Shown: positions 8,517-20,500, numbered from the stretch's first letter. The stretch is 64,000 nucleotides of DNA from Chondromyces crocatus (GCF_001189295.1 NZ_CP012159.1:9904501-9968500); one strand, 5' to 3'. The notes: generated from the sequence alone by a model not told the origin. A program made the numbers and translations.

Positions 8517-8978
8517 TCAGCCTCGAGGTCGAGGTGGCAAGCTGTCGAGCCACATGCGCGCAGCCCCCTCGGTAGCGAAGATCCGGGCGGGGATGCTCTC
8601 GGCCTCACCGCGGTACAGGCGCGCCACGGTGGTGGCCATGGTCACCACGGCCCGCTGGACGGTGTTCCCACCGAAAATGCCGACGGCCCGTAGGTAGTGG
8701 TGCCGAGGCCGACGAACGGCGCCCTTCCGCGTGGTCATCGGGAGCTTGTCCAGGCGCGCGATGTCGACCAGGCAGAGCACGGGACCTGCCGTGACCGCGA
8801 GCTGCTCGCAGAGGGAACAGAGGTGCTCCAGTTCTTCGATCTGGAGATCGCCGTTGTTGCGGAGAAACAAAAAATTGGGACGCTCGACGCGGAAGACGTG
8901 AACCCCCAGAGATTGCCAGGCGCAGTCGATCCCTTCGCGCGCGACGTCGCCCCGATGAACCTCGCCCAGGTTGTCCAC
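8517..8978 (-). CDS. Hypothetical protein, STAS/SpoIIAA-like fold suggested
   Basis: A 153-aa cytoplasmic protein. The open frame begins with GTG at 8984, but that codon overlaps an AGGAGG ribosome site; the GTG at 8978 sits 5 bases after it and is the better start. The sequence alternates strands and helices (FRVERPNFLFLRNNGDLQIEE, then TAGPVLCLVDIARLDKLP and VVTMATTVARLYRG), a pattern seen in SpoIIAA/STAS-like proteins of myxobacteria. That assignment is tentative and no catalytic residue is evident. It stands alone, convergent with the DoxX gene and divergent from the lipoprotein gene at 9205. Confidence 0.65.
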   Translation of the reverse strand: MDNLGEVHRGDVAREGIDCAWQSLGVHVFRVERPNFLFLRNNGDLQIEELEHLCSLCEQLAVTAGPVLCLVDIARLDKLPMTTRKGAVRRPRHHYLRAVGIFGGNTVQRAVVTMATTVARLYRGEAESIPARIFATEGAARMWLDSLPPRPRG

Positions 8979-9204
8979 ACCCACCTCCTAGGACGCTCCA
9001 CGATCTCGTCGCGCGGGTAGACGAGATGCCAGCGCTGCTCCACATCCTAGACGGCTCCGCGGCGAAGGGAACAGCTCGCTGAGAGCAAATGCCGCTTCTT
9101 TGCCCTCGTCACGCAGCGCGCCGTACGCTCTTCGCGCACGATTCACTGCACGATGCGCACACCGACCGGCGGCTGGTCCGGTGTGCGCGGGAGCCCAGTC
9201 ACTC

Positions 9205-9762
9205 ATGAAAACAACGAGCCTGACGGCCAAGGTGGCCGCCCTGCTCTCGGCCGCGGTGTGCCTGCCGAGCTGCGCCGAGATGGGCGCCGTTCAAGAAGAG
9301 ATCCTCAGCGAGCGCGGTGGGTTCACCGAGTCCGAGGTGCGATTGGCCAGCATCGACGAGGTGGATTATTGCGCCGCGGAGGTGCTGCGGCTCCGCTACG
9401 ACGCAGCCTTCGACCTGCTGCGGGTGGCCGATGCCCGGGCGATGTTGAACTGCTGCGGGCGCCGCACCTTGAAGGCCGAGCGCCTCGGCGGCCCCATCGG
9501 AGGCTCCGTGGAGATCACGCTCCGCGACGAACCCGAGCCGGGAGTGGGTCGCTGCGAGACCGAGTGCGCGTTCGACGCGGCCGTCGGCGTGCTGGCTGCA
9601 CCGAGCAGCCCGGTCTCGGTCCGCGTGGTGCGCGACGTCGTCGACGCGCCCGGAGGCCCGCGTGTGGTGTGGCAGGGCGAGATCGATCCCGCCGCTACCC
9701 CGCAAGCCGTGGTGGTGGACAACCGACGCGCTGCGGCAACGTGCGGCGCAACCTCGCCCTGA
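9205..9762 (+). CDS. Small lipoprotein of unknown function
   Basis: A 185-aa protein. ATG 9205 starts a lipoprotein signal (MKTTSLTAKVAALLSAAVCL) with lipobox LPSC. The mature part has several cysteines (YCAAEV, NCCGRRT, CETECAF), suggesting disulfide bonds in the periplasm or on the cell surface. No domain is recognised. The following Cys-rich gene starts 11 bases after its stop in the same direction, so the two are probably cotranscribed. Confidence 0.75.
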   Translation: MKTTSLTAKVAALLSAAVCLPSCAEMGAVQEEILSERGGFTESEVRLASIDEVDYCAAEVLRLRYDAAFDLLRVADARAMLNCCGRRTLKAERLGGPIGGSVEITLRDEPEPGVGRCETECAFDAAVGVLAAPSSPVSVRVVRDVVDAPGGPRVVWQGEIDPAATPQAVVVDNRRAAATCGATSP

Positions 9763-9773
9763 GGTTCTGGCGC

Positions 9774-10349
9774 GTGCACATCGCCTCCTCGTCCCCCCTC
9801 CTCCACGTCGTTTCGACGAGGCGCAGCCCTCTCGGCAGCCGTGGGGCGCTCGCGCTCGCCCTCGGGCTCGGCGTCTGGCTCGCGCCCTCAGGCGCGGAGG
9901 CCGACGTGCTGCCTCCCCTCCGACCGGAGTGCCCTGAAGGCTCCGTGGCTCGGCAAGACCACACGGGCACCCACTGCGAACCCACCACCTGCGATCCCGA
10001 TCAGGGGTGCACGAAAGGCCAGAGCTGCCGCCGGGTCGCCCTCTGCATCGAGACGGAGCGCTACCATCCTCTGAAGGCCGGCGCCGGGGAGCAGCTCCGC
10101 CAGATCGCCCGCGGCCCCTGCGAGGCCGATGGGAGCTGCGCACGCCCCGCCACCTGCGAGACGACCCCTCGGTGCGTCCCTGGAGCCGAGACCACCGGGT
10201 GGCGCTCCCGGCTCGGCTGCGCGGCCGCGCCAGGGATGCCGGGTGGGCATGGCGTCGTGCTCCTGGGCGGCCTCGTGGCAGCCCTCGCCGTCGTGTTCAG
10301 GGGACGCGCCTCTGTTCAGGGAACAAGCTCGCCGCGTCGACCTCGATGA
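9774..10349 (+). CDS. Secreted Cys-rich protein with a C-terminal MYXO-CTERM-like tail
   Basis: A 191-aa protein read from GTG 9774. An N-terminal signal peptide (GALALALGLGVWLAPSGAEA) is followed by a short Cys-rich region with about ten cysteines (CEPTTCDPDQGCTKGQSC). Near the C-terminus there is a Cys, then a hydrophobic segment GVVLLGGLVAALAVVF followed by Arg-containing residues. That order (Cys, single membrane segment, basic end) resembles the MYXO-CTERM sorting tail of myxobacterial surface proteins. The start codon is inferred from signal-peptide placement and from spacing after the lipoprotein gene. Function is unknown. Confidence 0.65.
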   Translation: MHIASSSPLLHVVSTRRSPLGSRGALALALGLGVWLAPSGAEADVLPPLRPECPEGSVARQDHTGTHCEPTTCDPDQGCTKGQSCRRVALCIETERYHPLKAGAGEQLRQIARGPCEADGSCARPATCETTPRCVPGAETTGWRSRLGCAAAPGMPGGHGVVLLGGLVAALAVVFRGRASVQGTSSPRRPR

Positions 10350-10513
10350 CGCGCGCGACAAGCCAGGTGACGCGGTCGGCGAGGTATGTACCCTTCCGCC
10401 CATGACGATAGTTGAGCCGGGGGACCCTCACTGGCGTCCTCCTCGGTCGGGCCACGCAGCGCGGCTGCGTGCAGAGAGGCATTGCGAAGGTCACGACGGC
10501 TTAAGGGGGGCTC

Positions 10514-11494
10514 ATGGACACGGTTGAACTCGACGCGCTCCGCGCGGAGAACCAGGAACTGCGCACGCGGGTCGCGGAACTCGAGCGCGAGTTCGTCGAC
10601 GCGCGCAAGGCCCAGGAGGAGCACACCCACCTCGCGGCCACCCTGGAAGGCATCCTGCACGCCGTGCCGGATCTGTTCTTCCAGCTGCGCTCCGACGGGA
10701 CGATCGTGCGCAGCATCTCGCGGTACGCCACCGACTTCTACGTGCCCCCCGAGGAGTTCCTCGGCAAGCGCATGCAAGAGGTCCTCCCCGAGCCTCTGAA
10801 CGGCGCCATCACCGAGGTCCTCCACGACGTCGGCACCTCACGAGAGATGCGGAAGCTCGAGTACGCGCTCCCGAGGAAAGACGGCAGCGACGCCTGGTAC
10901 GAGGCGCGGCTCATCCCGCTCGAACAGGAGGACGTCATCGTCGTGGTCCGGGACATGACCGCGCACCGGCACGACAAGGAAGAGCTGCGCCTGCTCAACG
11001 CCGAGCTCGAAGAGCGCGTGCGGGAGCGCACCGAGGAGCTGAAGGCGGAGACCGAGCACCGCCTCGCCCTCAAGCGGCAGATCATCGAGTCGCAACAGGC
11101 CGCCCTGCGCGCCATCTCCACCCCGCTCGTCCCCATCGCGCGGAACGTGGTCGCCGTGCCACTCATCGGCGAGATCGGCCCCGAGCGGTCGGCGCAGCTC
11201 CTGGAGACGATCCTCACCGGCATCCAGGCCCGTGGCGCTGCCATCGTCCTGCTCGACGTCACCGGCGTCCCCAGCATCGACGAGAGCGCTGCCGAAGCGA
11301 TGGCGCGGGTGGCCCGGGCCGTGTCCCTGCTCGGCGCGGAGCTGATCCTCACGGGCATCGGCCCTCAAGTGGCGCAGGCCCTGGTGTCGGTCGGCGTCGA
11401 TCTCAGCGGCATCCGCACCACCCGGAGCCTGGAGCAAGGCATCGCCCAGGCGATTTCGCGCGACCGGACGAGACTCTCCCCTCCACGCGCCTGA
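10514..11494 (+). CDS. PAS-STAS regulator, RsbR-like stressosome protein
   Basis: A 326-aa protein with a short N-terminal coiled coil, a PAS domain (about 38-150; ILHAVPDLFFQLRSDGTIVR), a connecting coiled coil rich in Glu/Arg, and a C-terminal STAS domain (about 205-320). RsbR-type STAS domains form stressosomes and are phosphorylated on two threonines. The second site is kept here (T280 in ILTGIGPQVAQ), but the first, normally Thr in the VDT motif, is Glu257 (SIDESAAEA). The sensor is thus a PAS rather than the usual globin-like domain. No RsbS or RsbT gene lies next to it. The start has AAGGGGGG just upstream. A second RsbR-like protein is at 38062. Confidence 0.88.
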   Translation: MDTVELDALRAENQELRTRVAELEREFVDARKAQEEHTHLAATLEGILHAVPDLFFQLRSDGTIVRSISRYATDFYVPPEEFLGKRMQEVLPEPLNGAITEVLHDVGTSREMRKLEYALPRKDGSDAWYEARLIPLEQEDVIVVVRDMTAHRHDKEELRLLNAELEERVRERTEELKAETEHRLALKRQIIESQQAALRAISTPLVPIARNVVAVPLIGEIGPERSAQLLETILTGIQARGAAIVLLDVTGVPSIDESAAEAMARVARAVSLLGAELILTGIGPQVAQALVSVGVDLSGIRTTRSLEQGIAQAISRDRTRLSPPRA

Positions 11495-11547
11495 GCGCCA
11501 CCGCGGCCCGCAACGCCTGGGCGACGCCCCCGAGAGGGCGACGTCGC

Positions 11548-12711
11548 CTACCAGCGCAGCGCCGTCGGCAACGTCCTCACCAGCTTGCTCCCGTCCCCGA
11601 GCTGACCGGAAGCGTTCGACCCCCAGCACCGCACCTCTCCCTCACCCGTGAGCAGGCAAGCGTGCCCCTCACCCGCCGCGATGCGGGCAGCGCCACCTTC
11701 CTCGACCACCTCGATCCCGTCACCTCGACGGCAGCTCACCGCGCCCTCGGTCCCGCGCGCGCAGCTCCCCGCGATCTCCGCCACGCTGCTCCCTCCGGGC
11801 AGCGGCTTCGGGACGGGACCGAACTCCTGCTCCGCCAGCCGCCCCCAGCACCTCACGCGCGCATCACGCAGAAGCGCACAGGTCGACGTCGTCCCGGCGT
11901 CGACGCGAGCGACGCCCGCGAGCTTCTTCACCGCGACCGGCTTCGCCTGAGACTCCACGGAGCCATCCCCGAGCTGCCCTGCCGCGTTGTCGCCCCAGCA
12001 GGACACCTTGCCGTCGCTGCCGAGCGCGCAAGCGTGCGCCCGCCCCACCGTGACCGCGACGATGTCCGACAGCCCGCTCACCGGCATGGCCGTGCGGCTC
12101 TGCGCAACGGGTGCCGCCGGAGGCACCGCGTTCTGCCCTGGAAGCCCACCCCAGCAGATCACCGACCCGCCCGTCAGCACCGCGCACGTGGCCGTCGACC
12201 CCGCCCCCAGGGCGATGGCATCCACCACCCCCTTCACCTGGACCGGCTCGTAGCGATCCTCCGCCGTTCCGTCACCGAGCTGCCCGTTTTCGTTGCTCCC
12301 CCAGCAGCGCACGGTGCCGTCCTTCGACCGTGCGCAGGCGTGCTGCTGACCGAGCGACAGCTCCTCCACCCCCGTGAGACCCCGCACCAGCGTCGGCAGC
12401 GTGCGCGTGGGCATGTTCAACGTCGGCGCCCCCCAACCGAGCTGCCCATGATCGTTCCGGCCCCAGCACCACACCGATCCCTCCACGAGCCGCGCACAGG
12501 TGTGGTGCCCTCCGGCCGCGATCAGATCCACCAGATGGTTCTCGGGTGGAGGCGGCGTGAGCTGGTCGGCGAGCCGCTGCCCGGGCGGCGCTCCCGACGC
12601 CATTGCGGAGGGCGAAGGCACCGTCCCTGGAGCTACCGCGCCATCACCACCCCCGCACGCGGCCGTCACCAGCACGAGACCCCCGACCCACGGCCACCGA
12701 GCGTTTGCCAT
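11548..12711 (-). CDS. RCC1-repeat (beta-propeller) lipoprotein
   Basis: A 387-aa protein. ATG 12711 gives a lipoprotein signal ending in VTAAC; the longer frame to 12816 has no signal. The mature part is a series of RCC1/BNR-type repeats of about 50 aa, each with a pattern like HxCAR...GxVxCWGxNxxGQLGDG. These usually fold into a seven-bladed propeller, and GQLG appears in several blades. Such secreted propellers are common in myxobacteria and have no assigned enzyme activity; ligand or protein binding at the surface is the likely role. It converges on the RsbR-like gene upstream and diverges from the SWIM-type gene. Confidence 0.88.
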   Translation of the reverse strand: MANARWPWVGGLVLVTAACGGGDGAVAPGTVPSPSAMASGAPPGQRLADQLTPPPPENHLVDLIAAGGHHTCARLVEGSVWCWGRNDHGQLGWGAPTLNMPTRTLPTLVRGLTGVEELSLGQQHACARSKDGTVRCWGSNENGQLGDGTAEDRYEPVQVKGVVDAIALGAGSTATCAVLTGGSVICWGGLPGQNAVPPAAPVAQSRTAMPVSGLSDIVAVTVGRAHACALGSDGKVSCWGDNAAGQLGDGSVESQAKPVAVKKLAGVARVDAGTTSTCALLRDARVRCWGRLAEQEFGPVPKPLPGGSSVAEIAGSCARGTEGAVSCRRGDGIEVVEEGGAARIAAGEGHACLLTGEGEVRCWGSNASGQLGDGSKLVRTLPTALRW

Positions 12712-12852
12712 CCACCTCACCGACGCTGATTGAGCCCGAACCACGCCGCGTTGCAAGGAGGAAGATTCCAGCCGAGTTGCGGCGCATTTTCCGCTCGTTC
12801 GAATCCGCAGAGCCATTGATGTCTTCCGTTCTGCACGATAGCGTCGCCGTCC

Positions 12853-13338
12853 ATGACTGCTGCCGCCGCGTTGCGCAGGAGTGTGATCAAGCCGCCGTCC
12901 CTCGCCCGTCCCCGCAAGGTCGAGAAGGTCCCGTTCGTCGAGCTGTACGCAGGTCGACTGCAGGGCGTCGTCTCCAGCGGCTCGGACATCGAGCGCGTCT
13001 ACGTCTCCTTCTTCGACGGGAGCAGCGGCAACTTCAACTGCAGCACCAACAACAACCGCCCCTGTGGCGGCCTGCGCAGCTCACCCTGCAAGCACCTCCA
13101 GGCGCTCATGGGGGAGGCCGTGCTCCAGTTCGGTGCCCCCCGCGTCATCGCGTACCTCGGCCTGGGCGCCGATCCCGCGAGCGCGAAGGGCCCTGGAGAC
13201 CTGCTCCGCTTCATCAAAGGAGGCCCGCAGCGGGAGGAGGCCGGCATGGTCTTCAGCCGCTTCCTCACGTACCTGCACCACGTGAGCCTCCCCTCGACGA
13301 CCGCGCCCATCCCCGAAATGAACTGGTTCGTCCGATAG
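12853..13338 (+). CDS. SWIM-type zinc-binding protein (first gene of the MoxR/vWA operon)
   Basis: A 161-aa protein. A possible zinc site is formed by C63, C71, C79 and H81, with the ending PCKHLQAL like the CxH of SWIM zinc fingers; the first cysteine pair is spaced more widely than in the classical CxCx(n)CxH motif. SWIM modules bind DNA or protein. It leads a five-gene + strand operon with 4, 3, 34 and 16 bases between genes, and it probably acts with the vWA and MoxR proteins. The C-terminal part, with EEAGMVFSRFLTYLHHVSL, is unrecognised. Confidence 0.75.
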   Translation: MTAAAALRRSVIKPPSLARPRKVEKVPFVELYAGRLQGVVSSGSDIERVYVSFFDGSSGNFNCSTNNNRPCGGLRSSPCKHLQALMGEAVLQFGAPRVIAYLGLGADPASAKGPGDLLRFIKGGPQREEAGMVFSRFLTYLHHVSLPSTTAPIPEMNWFVR

Positions 13339-13342
13339 CGCC

Positions 13343-14728
13343 ATGCCCCTCGCCGACCTCGCCACCCCGCCGGCCGCCGTCCTCGACACCGAGGCCCTCC
13401 TCGACAGCCTCGACCAGTCCTTCTCCGGCGGCTTCGCGCGCCTGCACGGAGAGCACCTCGACGCGCTCGCCTCTCTCGGCCGCGCCTTCACCGGCACCCC
13501 GCTCGCCGGCGCGCTCACCGAGGCGCTCGAAGGCATCGGCCGCAGCGAGTTCGTCGACCGCCATTTCCTCGTGCTCGCCGCAGCCCGCGCCGCCCTGCAA
13601 GGCGCTCAGCACGACGCCCTCGCCGCGCAGGCGGGCAGCGCGCTCGGTCGCCCCGTCGCCAGGCCCGAAGAGATCCCGGCAGGCACCGCGCAGGCACCGG
13701 CGCCCAAGATCGAGGTCTGGCTGGAGAGCGTACGCCACTGGCTGATGGAGCTGGCCCTCGCCGGCTTCACCAACCTCGAAGTGAGCGCGATCCTGCCGTT
13801 CCAGGCAACGCTCGAGCAGCTCGAGTCCGAGCCGCACCTCGCCCGCCACGCCGCGCTCCTCGGCGGTTTCCTCAACGAACTGCTCACCGTCTTCCCGGCG
13901 CGGGGCACGCCGAACATCCCCCTCGCTCGCTGGGCCGATCTCTGGTCGCGCGCCATGATCCTCGCCGCACGCCCTCCCGAGCCCGCGCGCACCCGCCCGG
14001 CGACCGGCGAGCTGCGCGTCTTCGCCGCCGACCTGCGCCAGCACGAGAACTTCGCCACCCTCGTCGCCTTCGGATCGCTCCGGGAAGCGAAGCAACCACC
14101 GCGGCTCGTCCGCGCCACGGTGAGCGCCTTCAAGGTCGACGTCATCCAGGGTGAAGAGCTGGCCCCCCTGTTCGCCGACGCCGCCGAATTGCTCCTCGAC
14201 GGCCTCGCCTCGTCGAAGGCCATCGCCATCTCCGACATGCGCCTCACCGCGACCGGCGACCTCCTCTGGAACTTCAAGGCAGCGAAGCTCGGCAAGGCCT
14301 TCGACCCGCTGGCCGAAGCCTCCGACGTGCTGAAGGACGCCCCGGCTGCGCGCCCCAGCCTCGATCCCGCAGACCGTCACCCGGCGCTCCTCGAAGAGCT
14401 CGTCTACCTCACCGGCCACCAGGTGACGATCAAGGACAACGCCCTGACGCTCACCCTCGATGGTGCCGCCCTCCCCCTCGATTCAGACCGCCTCCCGGAG
14501 ACCGACGACCTCTCACTCGACGACGTGAAGGGCTCCGGCGCCGTCGTCGGACTGCTCCGCTTCGATGGCGGGCGCTGGTCACTCCAGCCGCTCCTCGCCG
14601 GCGGTGGCAAGAAGAAGCTCCGTTTCATCGGCGCGAGCCTCGGCGGCGGCAGAGGCAAGAAGTCCAAGCTCGGCGCCCTCGCCACCCTCAAAGAGCGCTC
14701 CAGCAAGCTGCTCCGCAAGAAGAGCTGA
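13343..14728 (+). CDS. Unknown protein of the MoxR/vWA operon
   Basis: A 461-aa protein with no motif I recognise. It starts 4 bases after the SWIM-type gene and its stop lies 3 bases before the vWA gene, so it is very probably translated with them. The sequence is Ala/Leu-rich and predicted helical in the first 230 residues, then mixed alpha/beta (GELRVFAADLRQHENFATLV), and it ends in a strongly basic tail KKKLRFIGASLGGGRGKKS. A basic tail beside an extremely acidic vWA partner suggests a charge-based contact, which is inference. There is no signal peptide or membrane segment. Confidence 0.75.
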   Translation: MPLADLATPPAAVLDTEALLDSLDQSFSGGFARLHGEHLDALASLGRAFTGTPLAGALTEALEGIGRSEFVDRHFLVLAAARAALQGAQHDALAAQAGSALGRPVARPEEIPAGTAQAPAPKIEVWLESVRHWLMELALAGFTNLEVSAILPFQATLEQLESEPHLARHAALLGGFLNELLTVFPARGTPNIPLARWADLWSRAMILAARPPEPARTRPATGELRVFAADLRQHENFATLVAFGSLREAKQPPRLVRATVSAFKVDVIQGEELAPLFADAAELLLDGLASSKAIAISDMRLTATGDLLWNFKAAKLGKAFDPLAEASDVLKDAPAARPSLDPADRHPALLEELVYLTGHQVTIKDNALTLTLDGAALPLDSDRLPETDDLSLDDVKGSGAVVGLLRFDGGRWSLQPLLAGGGKKKLRFIGASLGGGRGKKSKLGALATLKERSSKLLRKKS

Positions 14729-14731
14729 CCG

Positions 14732-16315
<1,584 letters not shown>

Positions 16316-16349
16316 CCCCGGCACGCACCGGGACGACTCGGGAGAGACG

Positions 16350-17495
16350 ATGGCCACCAGCAAGGTAGCGGCGAGCAGCGACGAGAAGCTGAGACTTCCA
16401 GCCGAAGAGAAATACGCCGAAGAACTCGCCTATCTGGCGTCCGTGGACAAGGGCCAGAAGCCCTTCGCCTGGCGCCTCAGCCCGCGGATGATCCGCACCT
16501 TCATCCTCGGCGCCACCCCCGCCGACAAGCTCGACCGACCCGTCGCGCAGAAGTTCTTCGGCGACCCCTCGCTCGTCGAGCGGGCCATCGTCACCCTCGC
16601 CTCCGACCGCGGCCTCCTGCTCATCGGCGACCCCGGCACCGGCAAGAGCTGGCTCGCCGAGCTACTCGCCGCCGCCCTCTGCGGCAACTCCACCCACGTC
16701 GTCCAGGGCACCGCCGGCACCACCGAGGATCACCTCAAGTACTCCTGGAACGTGGCGATGGTCATCGCCTCGGGCCAGTCGCACGACTCGATGATCCCCT
16801 CGCCGATCATGACCGCCATGGTCCGCGGCGAGATCGGCCGCTTCGAGGAGCTGACCCGCTGCGGCTCCGACGTGCAGGACGCGCTCATCTCCATCCTCTC
16901 GGAGAAGTACATCTCCATCCCCGAGCTGCGCACCGGCAACAACGTCGTCTTCGCCAAGCCCGGCTTCAGCATGATCGCCACCGCGAACAGCCGCGACCGC
17001 GGCGTGAACGACCTCTCCACCGCCCTCAAGCGCCGCTTCAACTTCGTCACCATCCCCATCGTGACCAACAAGAAGTCGGAGAAGGAGATCGTCCTCTTCC
17101 GTACCCGCGAGCTGATGGCACGCAACCAGATCCAGCTCGACGTCCCCCCGACCCTGCTCGACATCCTCCTCCAGACCTTCGCCGACCTGCGCGAGACCTC
17201 GGCCAACTCGCAGAACGAAGATCAGAAGCTCGAGTCCTCGCTCTCCACCGCCGAGCAGATCGGCGTCCTCGAAGACGCCATCCTTCACAGCCGCTTCTTC
17301 GGCACCTCCGAGCTGGGCCCCGACACCCTGGCACGCTCGATCGTGGGCACCCTCGTGCGCCGCGTCCCCGAGGACGTCTCGATCATGAACAAGTTCTGGC
17401 ACGCCGTCGTCGAGCCCTCGGCCAAGAAGAAGAAGGACAAGGCCTGGGAGGCCTTCACCGACGGCGGCAAGGCCGCCCTCACGAGCTTCAAGTAA
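16350..17495 (+). CDS. MoxR-family AAA+ ATPase
   Basis: A 381-aa AAA+ ATPase. Walker A is GDPGTGKS at 93-100. The acidic motif lies in MVRGEIGRFEELTRC, the sensor-1 Asn in FSMIATANSRDRGVNDL, and an arginine-finger-like KRRFNFV follows. The start follows GGGAGAGACG. MoxR proteins act as chaperone-like ATPases that insert cofactors, mature enzymes or drive conflict systems, always with a vWA partner, which is the gene just upstream. It lacks any extra effector domain. Within the operon it probably supplies the NTP-driven step for the DUF5682-like and SWIM proteins. Confidence 0.92.
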   Translation: MATSKVAASSDEKLRLPAEEKYAEELAYLASVDKGQKPFAWRLSPRMIRTFILGATPADKLDRPVAQKFFGDPSLVERAIVTLASDRGLLLIGDPGTGKSWLAELLAAALCGNSTHVVQGTAGTTEDHLKYSWNVAMVIASGQSHDSMIPSPIMTAMVRGEIGRFEELTRCGSDVQDALISILSEKYISIPELRTGNNVVFAKPGFSMIATANSRDRGVNDLSTALKRRFNFVTIPIVTNKKSEKEIVLFRTRELMARNQIQLDVPPTLLDILLQTFADLRETSANSQNEDQKLESSLSTAEQIGVLEDAILHSRFFGTSELGPDTLARSIVGTLVRRVPEDVSIMNKFWHAVVEPSAKKKKDKAWEAFTDGGKAALTSFK

Positions 17496-17511
17496 CGGCT
17501 GGCGGCGTCCG

Positions 17512-20500
17512 ATGACCAAGCGGATCGAGCAGATCACGGCGGATCCGTCGCTCACGGCGCTGCGCGAGCAGCTCCTTGCGGCGGCGGCGGCGTTCACCGA
17601 TGGCGCACAGTCGGTGGGCGATCTCCTGCGGGCGATGATGGACGACGTGGAGCGCGCGGCCGCAGAGCCGCTCGAAGTCTTCCCCGTCAAACACCACTCG
17701 CCCGCCTCGGCGCTGCACATGAGCCAGCGCCTCCGCGCGCGCCCCCCGCGGGTCATCTTCATGGAGGGCTGCGAGGACCTCACGGCTGCGCTCCAGGGCC
17801 TGGAGCACTGCCAGTTCCCCGTCGCCCTCCAGGCATTCGCCCCGGAGTCCACGGAGTTCCCCCCCGACTGGACCCCGCTCAACCTCGTCATGCCGCTGAC
17901 GGAGTTCTCCGCCGAGTACCAGGCCATCGCCTTCTGCCGGCAGAACCCCTCCACCCAGCTCGTCTTCGTCGACCGCTCCGCCGACCACGTCTTCCAGTGG
18001 AGCCCCCGCGACAAGGCGCCCGGGACCGCCGCTGGCGAGACCGACGGTGACGCCGACACCAGCACCGAAGAAGGCGAAGGCGAGGAAGCCAAGGACACCC
18101 ACAACCTCCACGGCGGCGCCGTCGGCCTGCGCATCGGCGCCATGGAGCCGACCTTCGACGACTTCCTCGAAGTGCTCCTCAGGAACGCGCGGGTGAAGCA
18201 CTACAGCGAGTGGTGGTCCCAGTACGTCGAAGGGCCGACCCTCGGCGCCGACTACGCGACCTACCGCCACGTGCTCTTCCTCGTGGCGAGCTTGCTCCGC
18301 CGCGCTGGCACCCGCCGCAAGGACCAGGGCGAGAACGAGCAGCGCGAGCGCTACATGTGGGCCCTGATGCGGAAGTGGCTCCGCGACAACGAGGTCGACC
18401 CCAGGGACGCCATCCACGTCTGCGGCGCCATCCACGCCGTGAGCCCCATCCCGGAGTTCGGCGTCCACAGCAAGATCGAGTGGACCATCACGCCACGCAC
18501 CTCGACGCCCTGGCTCTACGGCATCGTCCCCTCCAGCTATGCGGCCATCGAGCACCAGTTCGGCCTGCCCGCGGGCGAACTCGCCATCGCGCGCCAGTCC
18601 TGGGAGAAGGGCCACGCCGCCCTCGGCGTCGAAGCGTTCCGCATCCAGCCCCCCGGCAAGAAGGCCGCCGCCGCAGGCGCGCTCGCCAAGAAACCGACCG
18701 CTCCACCCAAGAAGGCAGCAGCAGCAGCGGCAGCAACACGCGCCGCGACCAGCGACGACGGCGCCGCGACCACCATCGACGCGAAGGCCGTGGCGAAGCT
18801 CCACGAGCTGCTCACCCGGCCCCCGGCCTTCGTCGAGGGCGACGACGAACAGCTCACCCACTGGTGCGTCGACGTCGTGCGGCTCGCCCGCAAGAACGGC
18901 TACCTCGCGTCCACCGCCGACACCATCGCCATCCACCACACCGCGCAGCTCCTCGCTCGCCTCCGCGATCGACCGCACCCCTCTCCCTACGACTTCCGCG
19001 ACGCCGCCATCACCTGCCTGGAGAAGGATCGCGTCCCTGGAAAGCGCAACATCTCGCGCATCTGCGACATCCTCCTCGGCGGCGACCGGCTCGGCAAGGT
19101 CGGCTACGAGTCGCTCCCCCCGCTCGCGCAGGACGTCTACGACCGCCTCTCCGTCCTCGGGGTGAACCTCAAGGCCAGCACCATCCAGCGCGCCCTGCTC
19201 GACATCACCGCGCGCCCCCAGCTCCTCCCCGCCTCCGACCTGCTCTGGCGCCTCCACCACCTCGGCATCCCCGTGCGCCCCATCATGGGCGAGCGCACCC
19301 TGGGCCACAAACCCAAGCAAGAGTCGTGGGACATCAGCATCGGCAAGAGCCAGCACGCCCTCATCCAGCTCGGCTACGAGGGCGGCACCGTCGAGCAGGT
19401 GCTGGAGAAGCGCCTCAAAGCGAAGGCCTTCAAGGACGGCGCCCGCACCGTGAACGCCCTCGAAGCCGCCGAGGAGAGCATCCTCTACCTGAAGAGCGGC
19501 CGCCTCGCCCGCGAGCTGGGCCTCCGCGCCGTGGAGCTGCTCCGGAACGAGACCGGCGGCGCCGACGCCCCCGAGATCTTCCAGCGCGTCCGCCGGCTCG
19601 TGCACTACTACCGCACCCTCGGCCTGCCGGACTGGATCAAGGATTTCGTCGCCACCGGCTACCAGCACTACGCCACCCTGCTGCCCGAGGCCTTCACCGA
19701 TCGCGGCGTCACCCCGCAGCAGCTCGCCGCGATGCTGGCGTTCATCTTCACCCAGGAGGCCCTCGCCTTCTCGGTCGGCTGCCAGCGCAGCCAGCTCCTC
19801 ATCTCCGTCAAGCAAGCCGCGCCCACGGATCCCCCGAAGCTCGCCCTCCTCTGGGCCACCCAGTGGGTGCTCACCTTGAAGAGCGAAGACGAGCTGCGCG
19901 GCGAGTTCACCCACCTGCTCTCGCAGCCGCTGCTCCTCCCCGCCTTCCCCGACTACGTCGCCGGCTTCCTGCTCGCCCTGGAGTTCACGCCACGCATCAC
20001 CCGCCTGTGCGTCGAACTCGTCACCCGCAGCTTCGCCGAGCTGCCGGAGAACGTACTCGTCCCCTGGCTCCCGAAGCTCGTCGTCGCCCTCCGACCGCTC
20101 GGCCCTGGCGTCATGGGCACGCTGGTCAAGGAAGCCGGTCTCGCGTTCCCGCGCGCCATGAACCAGCTCTCCGGCTGGCAGTTCCCCTGGGAGCGCCCGA
20201 GCAAAACGAGCGCCGCCGCTGCTGCTCCGACCACCGCTTCCACCCCCTCGGCGGGCAGCCCAGGAGTTCAGGCCGTCGCGCCCGCCGCCGCCCCTCCGGC
20301 GCCGAGCGGCCCTGTCTTGTCGCCCACCGAAACGGCGCTCGCAGGGCTCCTTCGCCAGCACCCCGAACCCCTCGACGGACTCGCCGCGCGTCTTGGCGTC
20401 GCAGGCGCCTGGCAGGCGCTGGGCGCCCCGGGCGCTGCCACCGACGTGAGCGCTGCCACTGCCGCGGGTCCGGAAGGCGCAATCGACACCTCCGACCCGA

